Below are positions 25,307 to 32,935 of a DNA stretch of 64,000 nucleotides, one piece after another. How positions within the stretch are numbered: position 1 is the stretch's first letter; each line of letters begins with the position of its first letter. The DNA is taken from assembly GCA_021832345.1 (NCBI GenBank), contig JAKBKY010000005.1, forward strand, positions 101,913 through 165,912, in the 5' to 3' direction. The stretch comes from a bacterium (GTDB lineage: Bacteria > Vulcanimicrobiota > Vulcanimicrobiia > Vulcanimicrobiales > Vulcanimicrobiaceae). Position numbers and translations under genes: made by a program. The notes beneath the pieces were generated by a model. It was not told the DNA's origin and searched no databases. It saw only the letters and a program-made list of their open reading frames with translations.

Positions 25307-26716
25307 ATGGCCGTGCTCGTCTTGGTGCTCTTGCCTGCGGTGGCGGGCGCATTGCTCTTCTTGCTTCCGCGCGACGACGTCCGTGCGAGCAAGACGATCG
25401 GCGCCCTGGTGGCGCTCGCGACCATCGTCTTAGCGGTGTTTACGCGTCATCAGCAGTTCTCGGCGACATGGCTGACCCGCCCCTTCGTCTCCAACCTGCA
25501 TTTCGGAGCGACGTCGATCTCGTGGTGGATCGTTCTCCTGCTTGGAATCGCGACGTTCGGGGCGATTCTGGCGACGAACGTCAGCCGGACGCGCAGCTTC
25601 ATCGCCTTGCTCCTGTTCTTGGAAGCCTCCATGCTGGGGCTCTTCCTCGCGCGCGACCTCTTGCTCTTTGCGCTTTGCTGGGACCTGATGCTGATCCCCG
25701 TCTTCCTCGGCTTGATTCATTGGGGTAGCCATCCGGCGACGGCATGGCGGTACTTCATCTATAACTTTGCCGGCGGTCTGTTGTTGTTGCTGGCGACGGC
25801 CGCGTTTGGGCTCTCGGTCGGCACGACCGATGTGATCGGTGGCACGGGTGTCGCCCTCGTCGGCCCTTGGGTCCCGTGGATCTTTGCGGGCTTCGCCATC
25901 GCCTTCTTGGTGAAGACGCCGGTGTGGCCGCTGCATACGTGGATGCCGCTCACCTATGCCGATACGCCGGCACCGATGATCTCCGTCGTCGCCGGCGTCC
26001 AATCGAAGGCGGGCTTGTACGGTTTCATCACCATCGGCATGGTGTTCTTGCCGGAGATGATGCGGGCATACGCCGGTCTGTTCATCACTTTGGGCATCAT
26101 CTCGCTGCTCTACGGCGCCGTGGCTAGCCTCGTGCAGACGGATGCGAAACGCGTCGTCGCCTACTCGTCGCTCTCGCATCTGGGCCTGATTCTGGTCGCG
26201 ATCTTTTCGTTCAATCCGATCGCTCTCGTCGGAGCGCTCATCTATATCGTTGCTCACGGGCTCTTTTCGGCGGCGCTCTTTCTTGGCTTGGGTTACGTCG
26301 AAGAACGCGAAGAGACGCGTAGCCTCGTGCGTCTGGGTGGCTTGGGCGCGGCAAACCCACGTTTGACGGGAGCCCTCTGCATCGCGGTGCTGGCCGCCCT
26401 CGGTTTGCCGGGCTTGGCGGGCTTCGCCGGTGAACTGCTTATGCTGATCGGCATCTTCGCCGCCGGCTTTGCATGGGCGGCGATCCTTGGTCTCGTGGCC
26501 GTCGTACTGGCATCGGCGTACTTCCTGCGTCTCTTCCAAGGGATGATGAATGGCCCGGTGCGTCCGGATCTACCGATGCGGCGCGATCTCACGTGGATTG
26601 AGGCTCTGGCGGTGGTCCCGCTCTTGCTCGCCTTGCTCGTGCTGGGGGTGAACCCGCATCCGTTGACGACCTTTAACACGGCGCCTTATCTGCAATCGAG
26701 CGGAGGTGGACGATGA
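25307..26716 (+). CDS. nuoM: NADH-quinone oxidoreductase subunit M
   Basis: A 469-residue antiporter-like pumping subunit with about 14 helices. LLFALCWDLMLIPVFLGLIHW corresponds to the helix-5 region. The central motif reads FLVKTPVWPLHTWMPLTYAD, then TPAPMISVVAGVQSKAGLYG, which keeps both pump lysines but departs from the usual PDAHVEAPT spelling. It starts directly after the nuoL stop and overlaps nuoN by 4 bp. Confidence 0.92.
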   Translation: MAVLVLVLLPAVAGALLFLLPRDDVRASKTIGALVALATIVLAVFTRHQQFSATWLTRPFVSNLHFGATSISWWIVLLLGIATFGAILATNVSRTRSFIALLLFLEASMLGLFLARDLLLFALCWDLMLIPVFLGLIHWGSHPATAWRYFIYNFAGGLLLLLATAAFGLSVGTTDVIGGTGVALVGPWVPWIFAGFAIAFLVKTPVWPLHTWMPLTYADTPAPMISVVAGVQSKAGLYGFITIGMVFLPEMMRAYAGLFITLGIISLLYGAVASLVQTDAKRVVAYSSLSHLGLILVAIFSFNPIALVGALIYIVAHGLFSAALFLGLGYVEEREETRSLVRLGGLGAANPRLTGALCIAVLAALGLPGLAGFAGELLMLIGIFAAGFAWAAILGLVAVVLASAYFLRLFQGMMNGPVRPDLPMRRDLTWIEALAVVPLLLALLVLGVNPHPLTTFNTAPYLQSSGGGR

Positions 26717-28134
26717 TCGATAGTCTCTACGGCGCGGCCGATTGGTCGGCGATCACGCCGCTCGTGATCGTGGCTGTGACGGCACTCGTCGTGTTGCTGA
26801 TGGATCTGCTCTTGGGCAAACGGGTGGGACGCTACGGCGCTATCATCCTCGGATCCCTTGGATTGATACTTGCCGGGGTCGTGGCCGCCGGTGGATACGG
26901 CCTGCACCAGACGCTCTTCGGCGGGGCCTTTGTCTTGGATGGTTTTACCGTCCTTTTCGAAGAGGTCGTCATCATCGGAGCGCTGGGTTCGCTCGTGCTC
27001 TTTGGCGCGATTGGGCGAGAGGATCGCGTTGCCGGCGCGACGGCGTTACTGCTGTGGAGCGCGACCGGTGCGATGCTCTTGGCCGGTGCCGGGACCTTGC
27101 TGACGATCTTCTTGGGGATCGAGCTGCTATCGCTTGCACTCTACTGTCTGTGCGGCTTGGCGCCGCGTGCAACGGCGCGCGAGGCGGCGCTCAAGTACCT
27201 GTTGCTCTCTTCGACCGCATCCGGCTTCTTGCTCTATGGCATGGCGCTGCTCTTTGGCGCCACCGGGAGTGTGACGCTTTCGGCCTTCGCTGCGCCGATG
27301 TTGGCGGCCAGCCCGCTCTTCTGGGCCGGCATCGCGTTCTTCTTCGTGGGGATCGCCTTTAAGCTCAGCCTGGTTCCGTTTCATACCTGGGCACCGGATG
27401 TCTTCCAGGGAGCGCCCCTCCCCGTTACCGCGTTTATGAGCGTCGTCACTAAGGCCGGTGTGCTCGCCGTTCTCGCACGCGTCGCCTACAGCGCGCTGCC
27501 GCCGCAGGCGGCTTCGGCGCTCTTGTTGCCGCTGTGGGTCGTGGCGGGCATCTCCATGGTGGTTGGAAACGTCGGCATGCTTGCGCAGACGGATCTCAAA
27601 CGGCTGATCGGCTACTCGGGCGTGGCGCAGGTCGGTTATATTCTTGTGGCGCTGGCCGGCACAACGGCATTTGGTTTGCGCGCGGCGATCTACTATCTGT
27701 TCGCCTACACGCTGATGAATCTCGGTGCATTTGCGGTTGCCGCCGTCCTCTCGGGTGACGGCGAAGAGGGTACGCAGTTGGCCGGCTATCGCGGGTTGGG
27801 GCATCGCCGGCCGCTCCTGGCGGCCGCGATGACGTTCTTTCTGTTGGCGCTGGCAGGCTTGCCCCCGACGGCAGGCTTCCTCGGGAAGATCTTGATTCTG
27901 AGCGCCGGCGTTGCCTCGGGGTACCTGTGGTTGGACGCGCTGCTCATCATTGGAACGGCGATCTCGCTCTATGGCTATGCCAAGGTGATCGGTGCGATGT
28001 ATGCGCGCGACGAGCATCGCTCGCCTACGACGCCGCGCCCCGTCGTTCCGCTTGCCTGGGCAAGTATCGCCCTCTGTGCGCTGGCCCTGCTGCTGCTGAC
28101 CTTCCATCCGTTCGCATCGAGCGTTTTGCCATAA
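26713..28134 (+). CDS. nuoN: NADH-quinone oxidoreductase subunit N
   Basis: A 473-residue antiporter-like pumping subunit and the last gene of the operon. Family motifs: FLGIELLSLALYCLCGL (conserved Glu), FKLSLVPFHTWAPDVFQGAP with the pump lysine, AFMSVVTKAGVLAVLAR, and LKRLIGYSGVAQVGYILVAL. No intrinsic terminator is visible after the stop, so transcription may read into the TPR gene 71 bp downstream. Confidence 0.94.
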   Translation: MIDSLYGAADWSAITPLVIVAVTALVVLLMDLLLGKRVGRYGAIILGSLGLILAGVVAAGGYGLHQTLFGGAFVLDGFTVLFEEVVIIGALGSLVLFGAIGREDRVAGATALLLWSATGAMLLAGAGTLLTIFLGIELLSLALYCLCGLAPRATAREAALKYLLLSSTASGFLLYGMALLFGATGSVTLSAFAAPMLAASPLFWAGIAFFFVGIAFKLSLVPFHTWAPDVFQGAPLPVTAFMSVVTKAGVLAVLARVAYSALPPQAASALLLPLWVVAGISMVVGNVGMLAQTDLKRLIGYSGVAQVGYILVALAGTTAFGLRAAIYYLFAYTLMNLGAFAVAAVLSGDGEEGTQLAGYRGLGHRRPLLAAAMTFFLLALAGLPPTAGFLGKILILSAGVASGYLWLDALLIIGTAISLYGYAKVIGAMYARDEHRSPTTPRPVVPLAWASIALCALALLLLTFHPFASSVLP

Positions 28135-28205
28135 GGTAACAGGTTCGCCGGCCCCAGGTGCGCTTGGGACGGGAGTGGCGTATACTGTGGGCGAGGTCTG
28201 CGTCG

Positions 28206-29378
28206 ATGCGCAAAATCGTCTTTAGATTCGGCCGGCAGCGCGTGGGAGCGCTCCTAGCGGCGTGGCTGCTTGTGCCGGTCTGCGCTGCGGCGGCTCCCGG
28301 CGCTACGCCGGCGGCGCTCGGCTCGCGCGCGGCCATCGCGCAAGCCCTTCACCGGATCGCCGCCGACGATCTTCCCTCCGCGATCAGCGGCTTACAGGCC
28401 TACCTCGCTTCGCATCCGGATGAAGTACGAGCCAGCCGCTTACTGGGCGACCTCGAGTTTCGCGCCGGTCACCTGCGCAAGGCGGAATCTCTCTACCAGG
28501 CGATCTTGGCGCAGTCCCCCGACGACTCGGCGACCCATGCGCGGCTGGGGGCGCTCTACGCGGTCGAGAATCGGGTAGATGCCGCCATTACTCAATACGA
28601 TGCCAGTCTGCCGCAGAGCGACGCCATCGGCGATTTAGTCGCGTTGCACGAACGCAAAGGGGATCTGCCGGCCTTCGCAGCGGGCCTCAGATTCCATTCG
28701 CATCTGCATCCACATAACGTCATCGCGCTCGTGCAACTTGGGGAGCTTGATGCCGCGCTTCATCACAAGCGCGCTGCGGTGTTGCTGTTCCATCGAGCCG
28801 TTTCGCTTGCACCCACCTATCTTCCGGCACTCAACGATTTGGGCACGGCAGAGATGGATCAGCATCATTACTCCCGAGCGCGAAGCGCGTTGACGCAATG
28901 TCTCGCCTTGGCGCCGCACGCGTATGCCTGTCTCGATAACTTGGGTGCGTTGGAGCTCCAACGCGGGCAGCTGGGCTCCGCGCAGTCGACGCTGACTTTA
29001 GCGTGGTCCTTGCGCCCGGACTTTCCGCAGGCGTTGATCAACCTCGGGTATCTCGCCGATGTGCGCGGCCGCTGGCATCGAGCGGTGAGCTGGTATCGGC
29101 GCGGCCTCCAGATGTCGCCCTACGAACGTGAAGGGTACATCGATCTGGGGCTGGAGTACGAACAGCATGCTCGTTACAAACGGGCCCAGGCCGTGTTGCT
29201 TAAAGGCTTGACACTGGCTCCCCACGATGGACGACTCCATATCGTCCTCGGGCAGACCTACGCCGATCAGGGGCTAACGGCGCTTGCGCGTCTCCAATTT
29301 CAGGCAGCGCTGGACTCGCGGGATGCAGGCGTGCGCGGGTACGCCAAAGAGCACCTGGCGGCGATCGGCGGTCTCTAG
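28206..29378 (+). CDS. Exported tetratricopeptide-repeat protein
   Basis: A 390-residue protein with a signal sequence (RVGALLAAWLLVPVCAAAA) and about ten TPR-like helical pairs, for example LLGDLEFRAGHLRKAESLYQ, LGALYAVENRVDAAITQYD and LGYLADVRGRWHRAVSWYRR. It is therefore a periplasmic or secreted protein-protein scaffold. There is no catalytic domain. The start 28206 is preferred because the signal peptide begins there; a TATACT sequence at 28182-28187 may be a -10 box of its own promoter. Co-transcription with nuo is possible but no functional link is evident. Confidence 0.8.
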   Translation: MRKIVFRFGRQRVGALLAAWLLVPVCAAAAPGATPAALGSRAAIAQALHRIAADDLPSAISGLQAYLASHPDEVRASRLLGDLEFRAGHLRKAESLYQAILAQSPDDSATHARLGALYAVENRVDAAITQYDASLPQSDAIGDLVALHERKGDLPAFAAGLRFHSHLHPHNVIALVQLGELDAALHHKRAAVLLFHRAVSLAPTYLPALNDLGTAEMDQHHYSRARSALTQCLALAPHAYACLDNLGALELQRGQLGSAQSTLTLAWSLRPDFPQALINLGYLADVRGRWHRAVSWYRRGLQMSPYEREGYIDLGLEYEQHARYKRAQAVLLKGLTLAPHDGRLHIVLGQTYADQGLTALARLQFQAALDSRDAGVRGYAKEHLAAIGGL

Positions 29379-29381
29379 GCG

Positions 29382-29420
29382 GAACTCTAGCAGGCCTTTC
29401 CCCGCGACCTGCTAGAGTTC
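29382..29420. terminator. Bidirectional stem-loop between convergent genes
   Basis: A perfect 13-bp inverted repeat, GAACTCTAGCAGG (29382-29394) and CCTGCTAGAGTTC (29408-29420), with a 13-nt loop, between the TPR gene and ridA. The right arm includes the ridA stop codon. U-tracts are weak on both sides, so it may act as a weak or factor-assisted bidirectional terminator or as a 3'-end stabiliser. Confidence 0.6.
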
Positions 29421-29798
29421 TGCGAAGCTGGCGATGGCCTCGATCTCAACGCGTGCCCCACGCGGCAACGCCGCGCACGCTACGGTCGAGCGTGCGGGGC
29501 GATTCGTGCCGAAGGCCGCCTCATAGGCCGTGTTGACCGCAGTGAAGTCCGCCATGTCGACTAAGAAAATGGTCGTCTTCACCACGTCGGAGAAGTCGAG
29601 CCCGGCGGCTCGCAGTATCGCTCCGAGGTTGCGCAGCACCTGCGCCGTCTGGGAGCCGGCGTCCTCGCCGACCAGGTCCTCCCCCTGTGGGTCGAGCGGA
29701 ATCTGACCGCTGCAGAAGAGCAGGCCGTCCGCGCGGATGGCCTGGCTATACGGCCCGATCGGCGCCGGTGCCTGCGCGCTTCGGATCGCCTCCTTCAT
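29412..29798 (-). CDS. ridA: RidA family 2-iminobutanoate/2-iminopropanoate deaminase
   Basis: A 128-residue RidA/YjgF/UK114 protein that hydrolyses reactive enamine/imine intermediates formed by PLP enzymes. Motifs: APIGPYSQAI, LLFCSGQIPLDP and RSTVACAALPRGARVEIEAIA, the last containing the catalytic arginine and conserved glutamate. Normal length, homotrimer expected. The start overlaps the aldo/keto reductase stop by ATGA, so the two are one transcription unit. The stop codon lies in a palindrome. Confidence 0.94.
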   Translation of the reverse strand: MKEAIRSAQAPAPIGPYSQAIRADGLLFCSGQIPLDPQGEDLVGEDAGSQTAQVLRNLGAILRAAGLDFSDVVKTTIFLVDMADFTAVNTAYEAAFGTNRPARSTVACAALPRGARVEIEAIASFAEL

Positions 29799-30826
29799 GC
29801 GGGGACCCGGTCTCGCGTCATGGTGCCTTTAAAGGCCATCGCCGGTTCCTCGATACCGAAGTTGGTCGCGTAGAGCGCGGCGATGCGCTCGAGTTCGTCG
29901 CGGGTAAGCTGCGGCGCATCCACGGCGGTGGCGAACTCCATGAGTTGTTCGCGGTTGTAGATGTTGGGCAGAACCGTCATCACCCGCGGTTCGACCAGCA
30001 GCCACTGGATGGCGGCTTGGCCAAGCGTGCGATCCGCTCGCTCTAAGAAGCGCAGCTCTTCGACCTTCTTCACGCCGTTGACGAGCCACGAGCGCGGCCG
30101 ATGGCGCCGGTGGTCGCCCTCCGGAAAGACCGTCTGCTCGGTGTAGTGCCCTTCGAGCATGCCGGTTGCATGCGGCACGCGGATCATATAGCCGGTGTCG
30201 GCACCGCAGTCGTAGGCAGTTCGAATCTGCTCGTTGCCCGGGAACTGCTCGAGCATGCTCCAGATAATCTGGAGGCTTGCGATGTTGCGTTTAACCACCG
30301 CATCGACGCCTTCGTAGAGCCAGCCGATCGCAGGGCCCAGCGCAATGCCGTACATGCGGATCTTGCCTTCGGCTTTGAACGACTCCAGCAGTTCGTAGAG
30401 GGTGTCGTCGTCAACTTGCGCCATACGCGCGTTGTGCATCTGGTAGATGTCGATGCAGTCCGTCTGGAGGCGTTGCAGCGATCCTTCAAGGGCCTTGCGC
30501 ACGAAGGCCGGCGAGAAGTCGTGCGCGATCTCGTTCTGGCCGCGCCGCCGGTCGCCCACAGAGGAGAAGTCATAACCGAACTTCGTCGCGTAGACCACAC
30601 GGTCCCGACGCCCGGCGAAGGCCTTCGCCAGTTGCTCTTCGCTGCGCCCGTTCCCGTAGGTGTCCGCTGCATCGAAGAGGGTGATGCCGAGATCCCATGC
30701 CTGATGGAGCAGATCGACGGCCTCGGTGTCGGTCTTCTCGCCCCACCAGGTGGTTCCGGTAGTCCAGAGGCCGAACCCGACTTCGCTGACGGTCAGGCTC
30801 GTATTGGGGTACGTCCGATACTTCAT
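29795..30826 (-). CDS. Aldo/keto reductase
   Basis: A 343-residue NAD(P)H-dependent oxidoreductase. The AKR tetrad is visible: Asp and Tyr in FDAADTYGNGRSEEQL, Lys in YATKFGYD and His in DIYQMHNARM. The C-terminal segment TLGQAAIQWLLVEPRVMTVL, then PNIYNREQL, forms the cofactor-binding end. The closest resemblance is to the large YajO/YeaE-type group whose substrates are poorly defined. The start at 30826 gives the usual N-terminus MKYRTYPNTSLTVSEVGFG. It shares an operon with ridA. Confidence 0.9.
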   Translation of the reverse strand: MKYRTYPNTSLTVSEVGFGLWTTGTTWWGEKTDTEAVDLLHQAWDLGITLFDAADTYGNGRSEEQLAKAFAGRRDRVVYATKFGYDFSSVGDRRRGQNEIAHDFSPAFVRKALEGSLQRLQTDCIDIYQMHNARMAQVDDDTLYELLESFKAEGKIRMYGIALGPAIGWLYEGVDAVVKRNIASLQIIWSMLEQFPGNEQIRTAYDCGADTGYMIRVPHATGMLEGHYTEQTVFPEGDHRRHRPRSWLVNGVKKVEELRFLERADRTLGQAAIQWLLVEPRVMTVLPNIYNREQLMEFATAVDAPQLTRDELERIAALYATNFGIEEPAMAFKGTMTRDRVPA

Positions 30827-31169
30827 CACGTGTTGTGTCACTCCGACGGAAGGTGACTCTTCCTCTCCAGCTCGCTTACCCAGAATCTTACCGTGCAACA
30901 CTCGGGTCGCTTTCAAGAGGAAGAGTTTGCTCAGGTTGGGCGATGGATCGCCAGTTACCTCGCTTCTTCGCCGGCGGTGACCGGCTGCGCCTCGGAAGCC
31001 TCTTGGCCGAGGCGTTGGCGGCCCTGCGCAGGGCCTATGCGAGCATCTGCCCGAACACATCGCTCCGGGCCAAGCGTTTGCGCAATGGCCTCAAGGCAGA
31101 TGCGCGATGGGAGGTCCGGCATTCGATGAGTATAATGCCCGGCTCATGGACGCCGTGAGGGGTGCATCG
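30827..31169 (+). other. Gap without a supported gene; TATAAT box near its end
   Basis: No frame here shows family similarity, although one short plus-strand frame (30893-31129) reads RFQEEEFAQVGRWIASYLA and another reads LRLGSLLAEALAALRRAYAS, which look protein-like but break. A perfect TATAAT lies at 31131-31136, 34 bp before the kinase start, without a good -35 box. Confidence 0.4.
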
Positions 31170-32597
31170 ATGCGCATACTCCTGATCGAGGGCAACGCGG
31201 CTGACACGGCCCTCGTGCGCGCGCTCTTGCGCGAGGGCTTGCCAGGCGGCGTGGTCCACGCCGTGGCTCACCTTGACGAAGCGCTTGCCGTTCTAGGGCG
31301 CGAGCGTTTCGACGTCGCTCTTCTCGACTCGGCGCTGTCTGATAGCCAAGAACTCGAGCCCTTGATCCGCCTACGCGAGCGTGCTCCCCGTCTGCCGATC
31401 GTGATGCTCAGCGGTCGTGATGACGAGGAGTTTGCCCTGGCTGCCGCAGCGGCGGGAGCGCAAGATTATCTTCGCAAGGAGGAGATGAGCGACGCGGTTC
31501 TCGCACGCGTGCTTCGCTACGCCGTCGAACGCGCCCGTTTGGCCGAGCGCCTGGCCACCAGCGTCGTTGAGCTTCAAGAGCATCGTGCCGAGGTCATTCA
31601 TCTCAACCAGCTCAAGAACGACCTCATCTCGCTGCTGGCTCACGATTACAAAGGTCCCTTGACGACGATCGGGGGGTTCGCCGAACTGCTCGAGGAGGGA
31701 GCTCTTGAGGAACAAGAGGTACGCGATGCTGCCGCGACGATACGCCGAAACGTCGAGCGGCTCACGACCCTCACGAACGACAGCCTGGCGCTCTCTCGTG
31801 TCGAACATGGCGAGTTGGAGCTGGCCTCCGAATCGGTCGATCTGTGTGAACTCCTCGCCGACGTGGTTGCCGCCATCTCACCGGCGGCCGACGTGCGCAT
31901 CGAATGCCGGGCCGGCGACGGCGTCATCATCGGTGACGCTATGTGGCTGAGGCAAGTCTTCGATAATCTCGTGCGCAATGCGATCAAGTATTCGCCTGCA
32001 CAGGAGCCGATCGATGTGCGATTGGTCGATCTCGGCGAGGCGGTGCGCGTGGAGATCATCGACCACGGCATCGGCATTCCGCCGGCCGAGCTGCCCTTGC
32101 TCTTCCAGCGTTTCTCTCGCGCTTCAAATGCAAAACGCTCGAAGATCTCCGGCAGTGGGCTTGGACTGTTCCTGGCAAAGACCTTAGTGGAACGCCATGG
32201 CGGTCGTATCGATGTTCGCAGCACCCTCGATGAAGGGAGCACGTTTGGGGTAACGTTGTTCCGCCGGCCGCCGGTGTTGCTCGATGCGCGCTGCATCGGG
32301 ATCGCGATTGCCAATCCGGCGCTCCGGGCGTTTGCGGCCTACGAGCTGCGCGCGCACGGCATGCGTGTGCAAACGATTGCGTCGCTAGAGATGCTCGGCT
32401 GCACGCCGCCGGTCGACGTTCTCTTGGTGGAGGTTCCGGCGATAGCCGTCAACGCGGCGGAGGTGCGTGTGGCCTCCCAGCGCACGTCGATCCTCGTCGG
32501 GTTAGGGGGGAGCGCGGATCAGGGCTGGGATGCGGTCTTGCCGTTGCCGTTTCTCTCCAAGGAGCTTTTTGCGACTCTCCAAAGGGCGCCTCGATAA
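31170..32597 (+). CDS. Hybrid receiver-histidine kinase with degenerate C-terminal receiver-like domain
   Basis: A 475-residue soluble signalling protein. An N-terminal receiver domain (about 1-120) has the phospho-acceptor in LLDSALSD, the switch Ser in VMLSG and the Lys in YLRKE. A HisKA domain follows with SLLAHDYKGPLTTIGGF (phospho-His), then an ATPase domain with N box DNLVRNAIKYS, G1 DHGIGIP and G2 GSGLGLFL. The final 110 residues resemble a receiver fold without the acceptor Asp (DVLLVEVPA). ATG 31170 follows GTGAGGGG; the last four codons and stop come from a dispersed repeat. Being led by a receiver, it is probably driven by another kinase rather than by a direct ligand. Confidence 0.85.
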   Translation: MRILLIEGNAADTALVRALLREGLPGGVVHAVAHLDEALAVLGRERFDVALLDSALSDSQELEPLIRLRERAPRLPIVMLSGRDDEEFALAAAAAGAQDYLRKEEMSDAVLARVLRYAVERARLAERLATSVVELQEHRAEVIHLNQLKNDLISLLAHDYKGPLTTIGGFAELLEEGALEEQEVRDAAATIRRNVERLTTLTNDSLALSRVEHGELELASESVDLCELLADVVAAISPAADVRIECRAGDGVIIGDAMWLRQVFDNLVRNAIKYSPAQEPIDVRLVDLGEAVRVEIIDHGIGIPPAELPLLFQRFSRASNAKRSKISGSGLGLFLAKTLVERHGGRIDVRSTLDEGSTFGVTLFRRPPVLLDARCIGIAIANPALRAFAAYELRAHGMRVQTIASLEMLGCTPPVDVLLVEVPAIAVNAAEVRVASQRTSILVGLGGSADQGWDAVLPLPFLSKELFATLQRAPR

Positions 32598-32746
32598 ATC
32601 CAGGTGCTCGGATTGGACGCTCGGGAAATGCAGATGCGAGGAGGGTGCGAGGGAGCATATACAGCGTGATCTGTGACTGAGCACACGACGAAGCAGGTGC
32701 GTTCTCCGAAGGTTCAAGACGAGTGCCTGGATTTATCGAGGCGCCC
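32584..32746. mobile_element. 163-bp element bounded by 21-bp perfect inverted repeats
   Basis: The left arm at 32584-32604 (core GGGCGCCTCGATAAATCC) and its perfect inverse at 32726-32746 flank about 120 bp of non-coding sequence with no supported frame. A third solitary copy of the arm lies at 3792-3812. The left arm encodes the end of the histidine kinase gene. I see no clear target duplication. The structure suggests a MITE or a REP/BIME-like palindromic unit. Confidence 0.6.
32726..32746 (+). repeat. Copy 3 of the dispersed 21-22-nt repeat (right arm)
   Basis: Reads CCTGGATTTATCGAGGCG and ends CCC on the plus strand, the exact inverse of 32584-32604 and the same as 3792-3812. Here it lies in non-coding sequence and forms the right arm of the 163-bp element. 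Confidence 0.8.
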
Positions 32747-32935
32747 TCAAGTGTCGATGAGCGGGCGACCCATAGCGCCTCGGGCGTCGGTCAATAGAGG
32801 CGCGTGCTCGGCAAGGTGGAGCCGCGCCCGCCGCGGCTGTCGCGGGCGTCGAGCCGGGAGGGCACCCAGCCCCTTCGACCGGCGGCCGGCAGTCATGGCG
32901 GCCGTTCTTGGCGAACGTCACTCCCCTTCGTGGCT
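32747..32935. other. Spacer upstream of the diguanylate cyclase, no gene seen
   Basis: This stretch is GC-rich with CCGCGGCTGTCGCGG-type self-complementary runs near 32826-32840. The reading frame of the cyclase stays open through it but the translation is arginine/proline-rich and unlike any domain. No convincing promoter was found. Confidence 0.35.

Noticed and set aside
23381..28107. Several long minus-strand open frames opposite nuoL, nuoM and nuoN
   Set aside because: They are charge-rich mirror frames produced by GC-rich coding bias, with no domain similarity; the plus-strand nuo genes are certain.
30893..31129. Short plus-strand frame with a protein-like stretch before the histidine kinase
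   Set aside because: Only 20-30 residues look plausible, no ribosome site or family match, and the frame does not continue into the kinase.
32804..32935. N-terminal extension of the diguanylate cyclase
   Set aside because: The translation is Arg/Pro/Ser-rich, arises from GC-rich spacer, and the PAS domain starts normally from ATG 32936.
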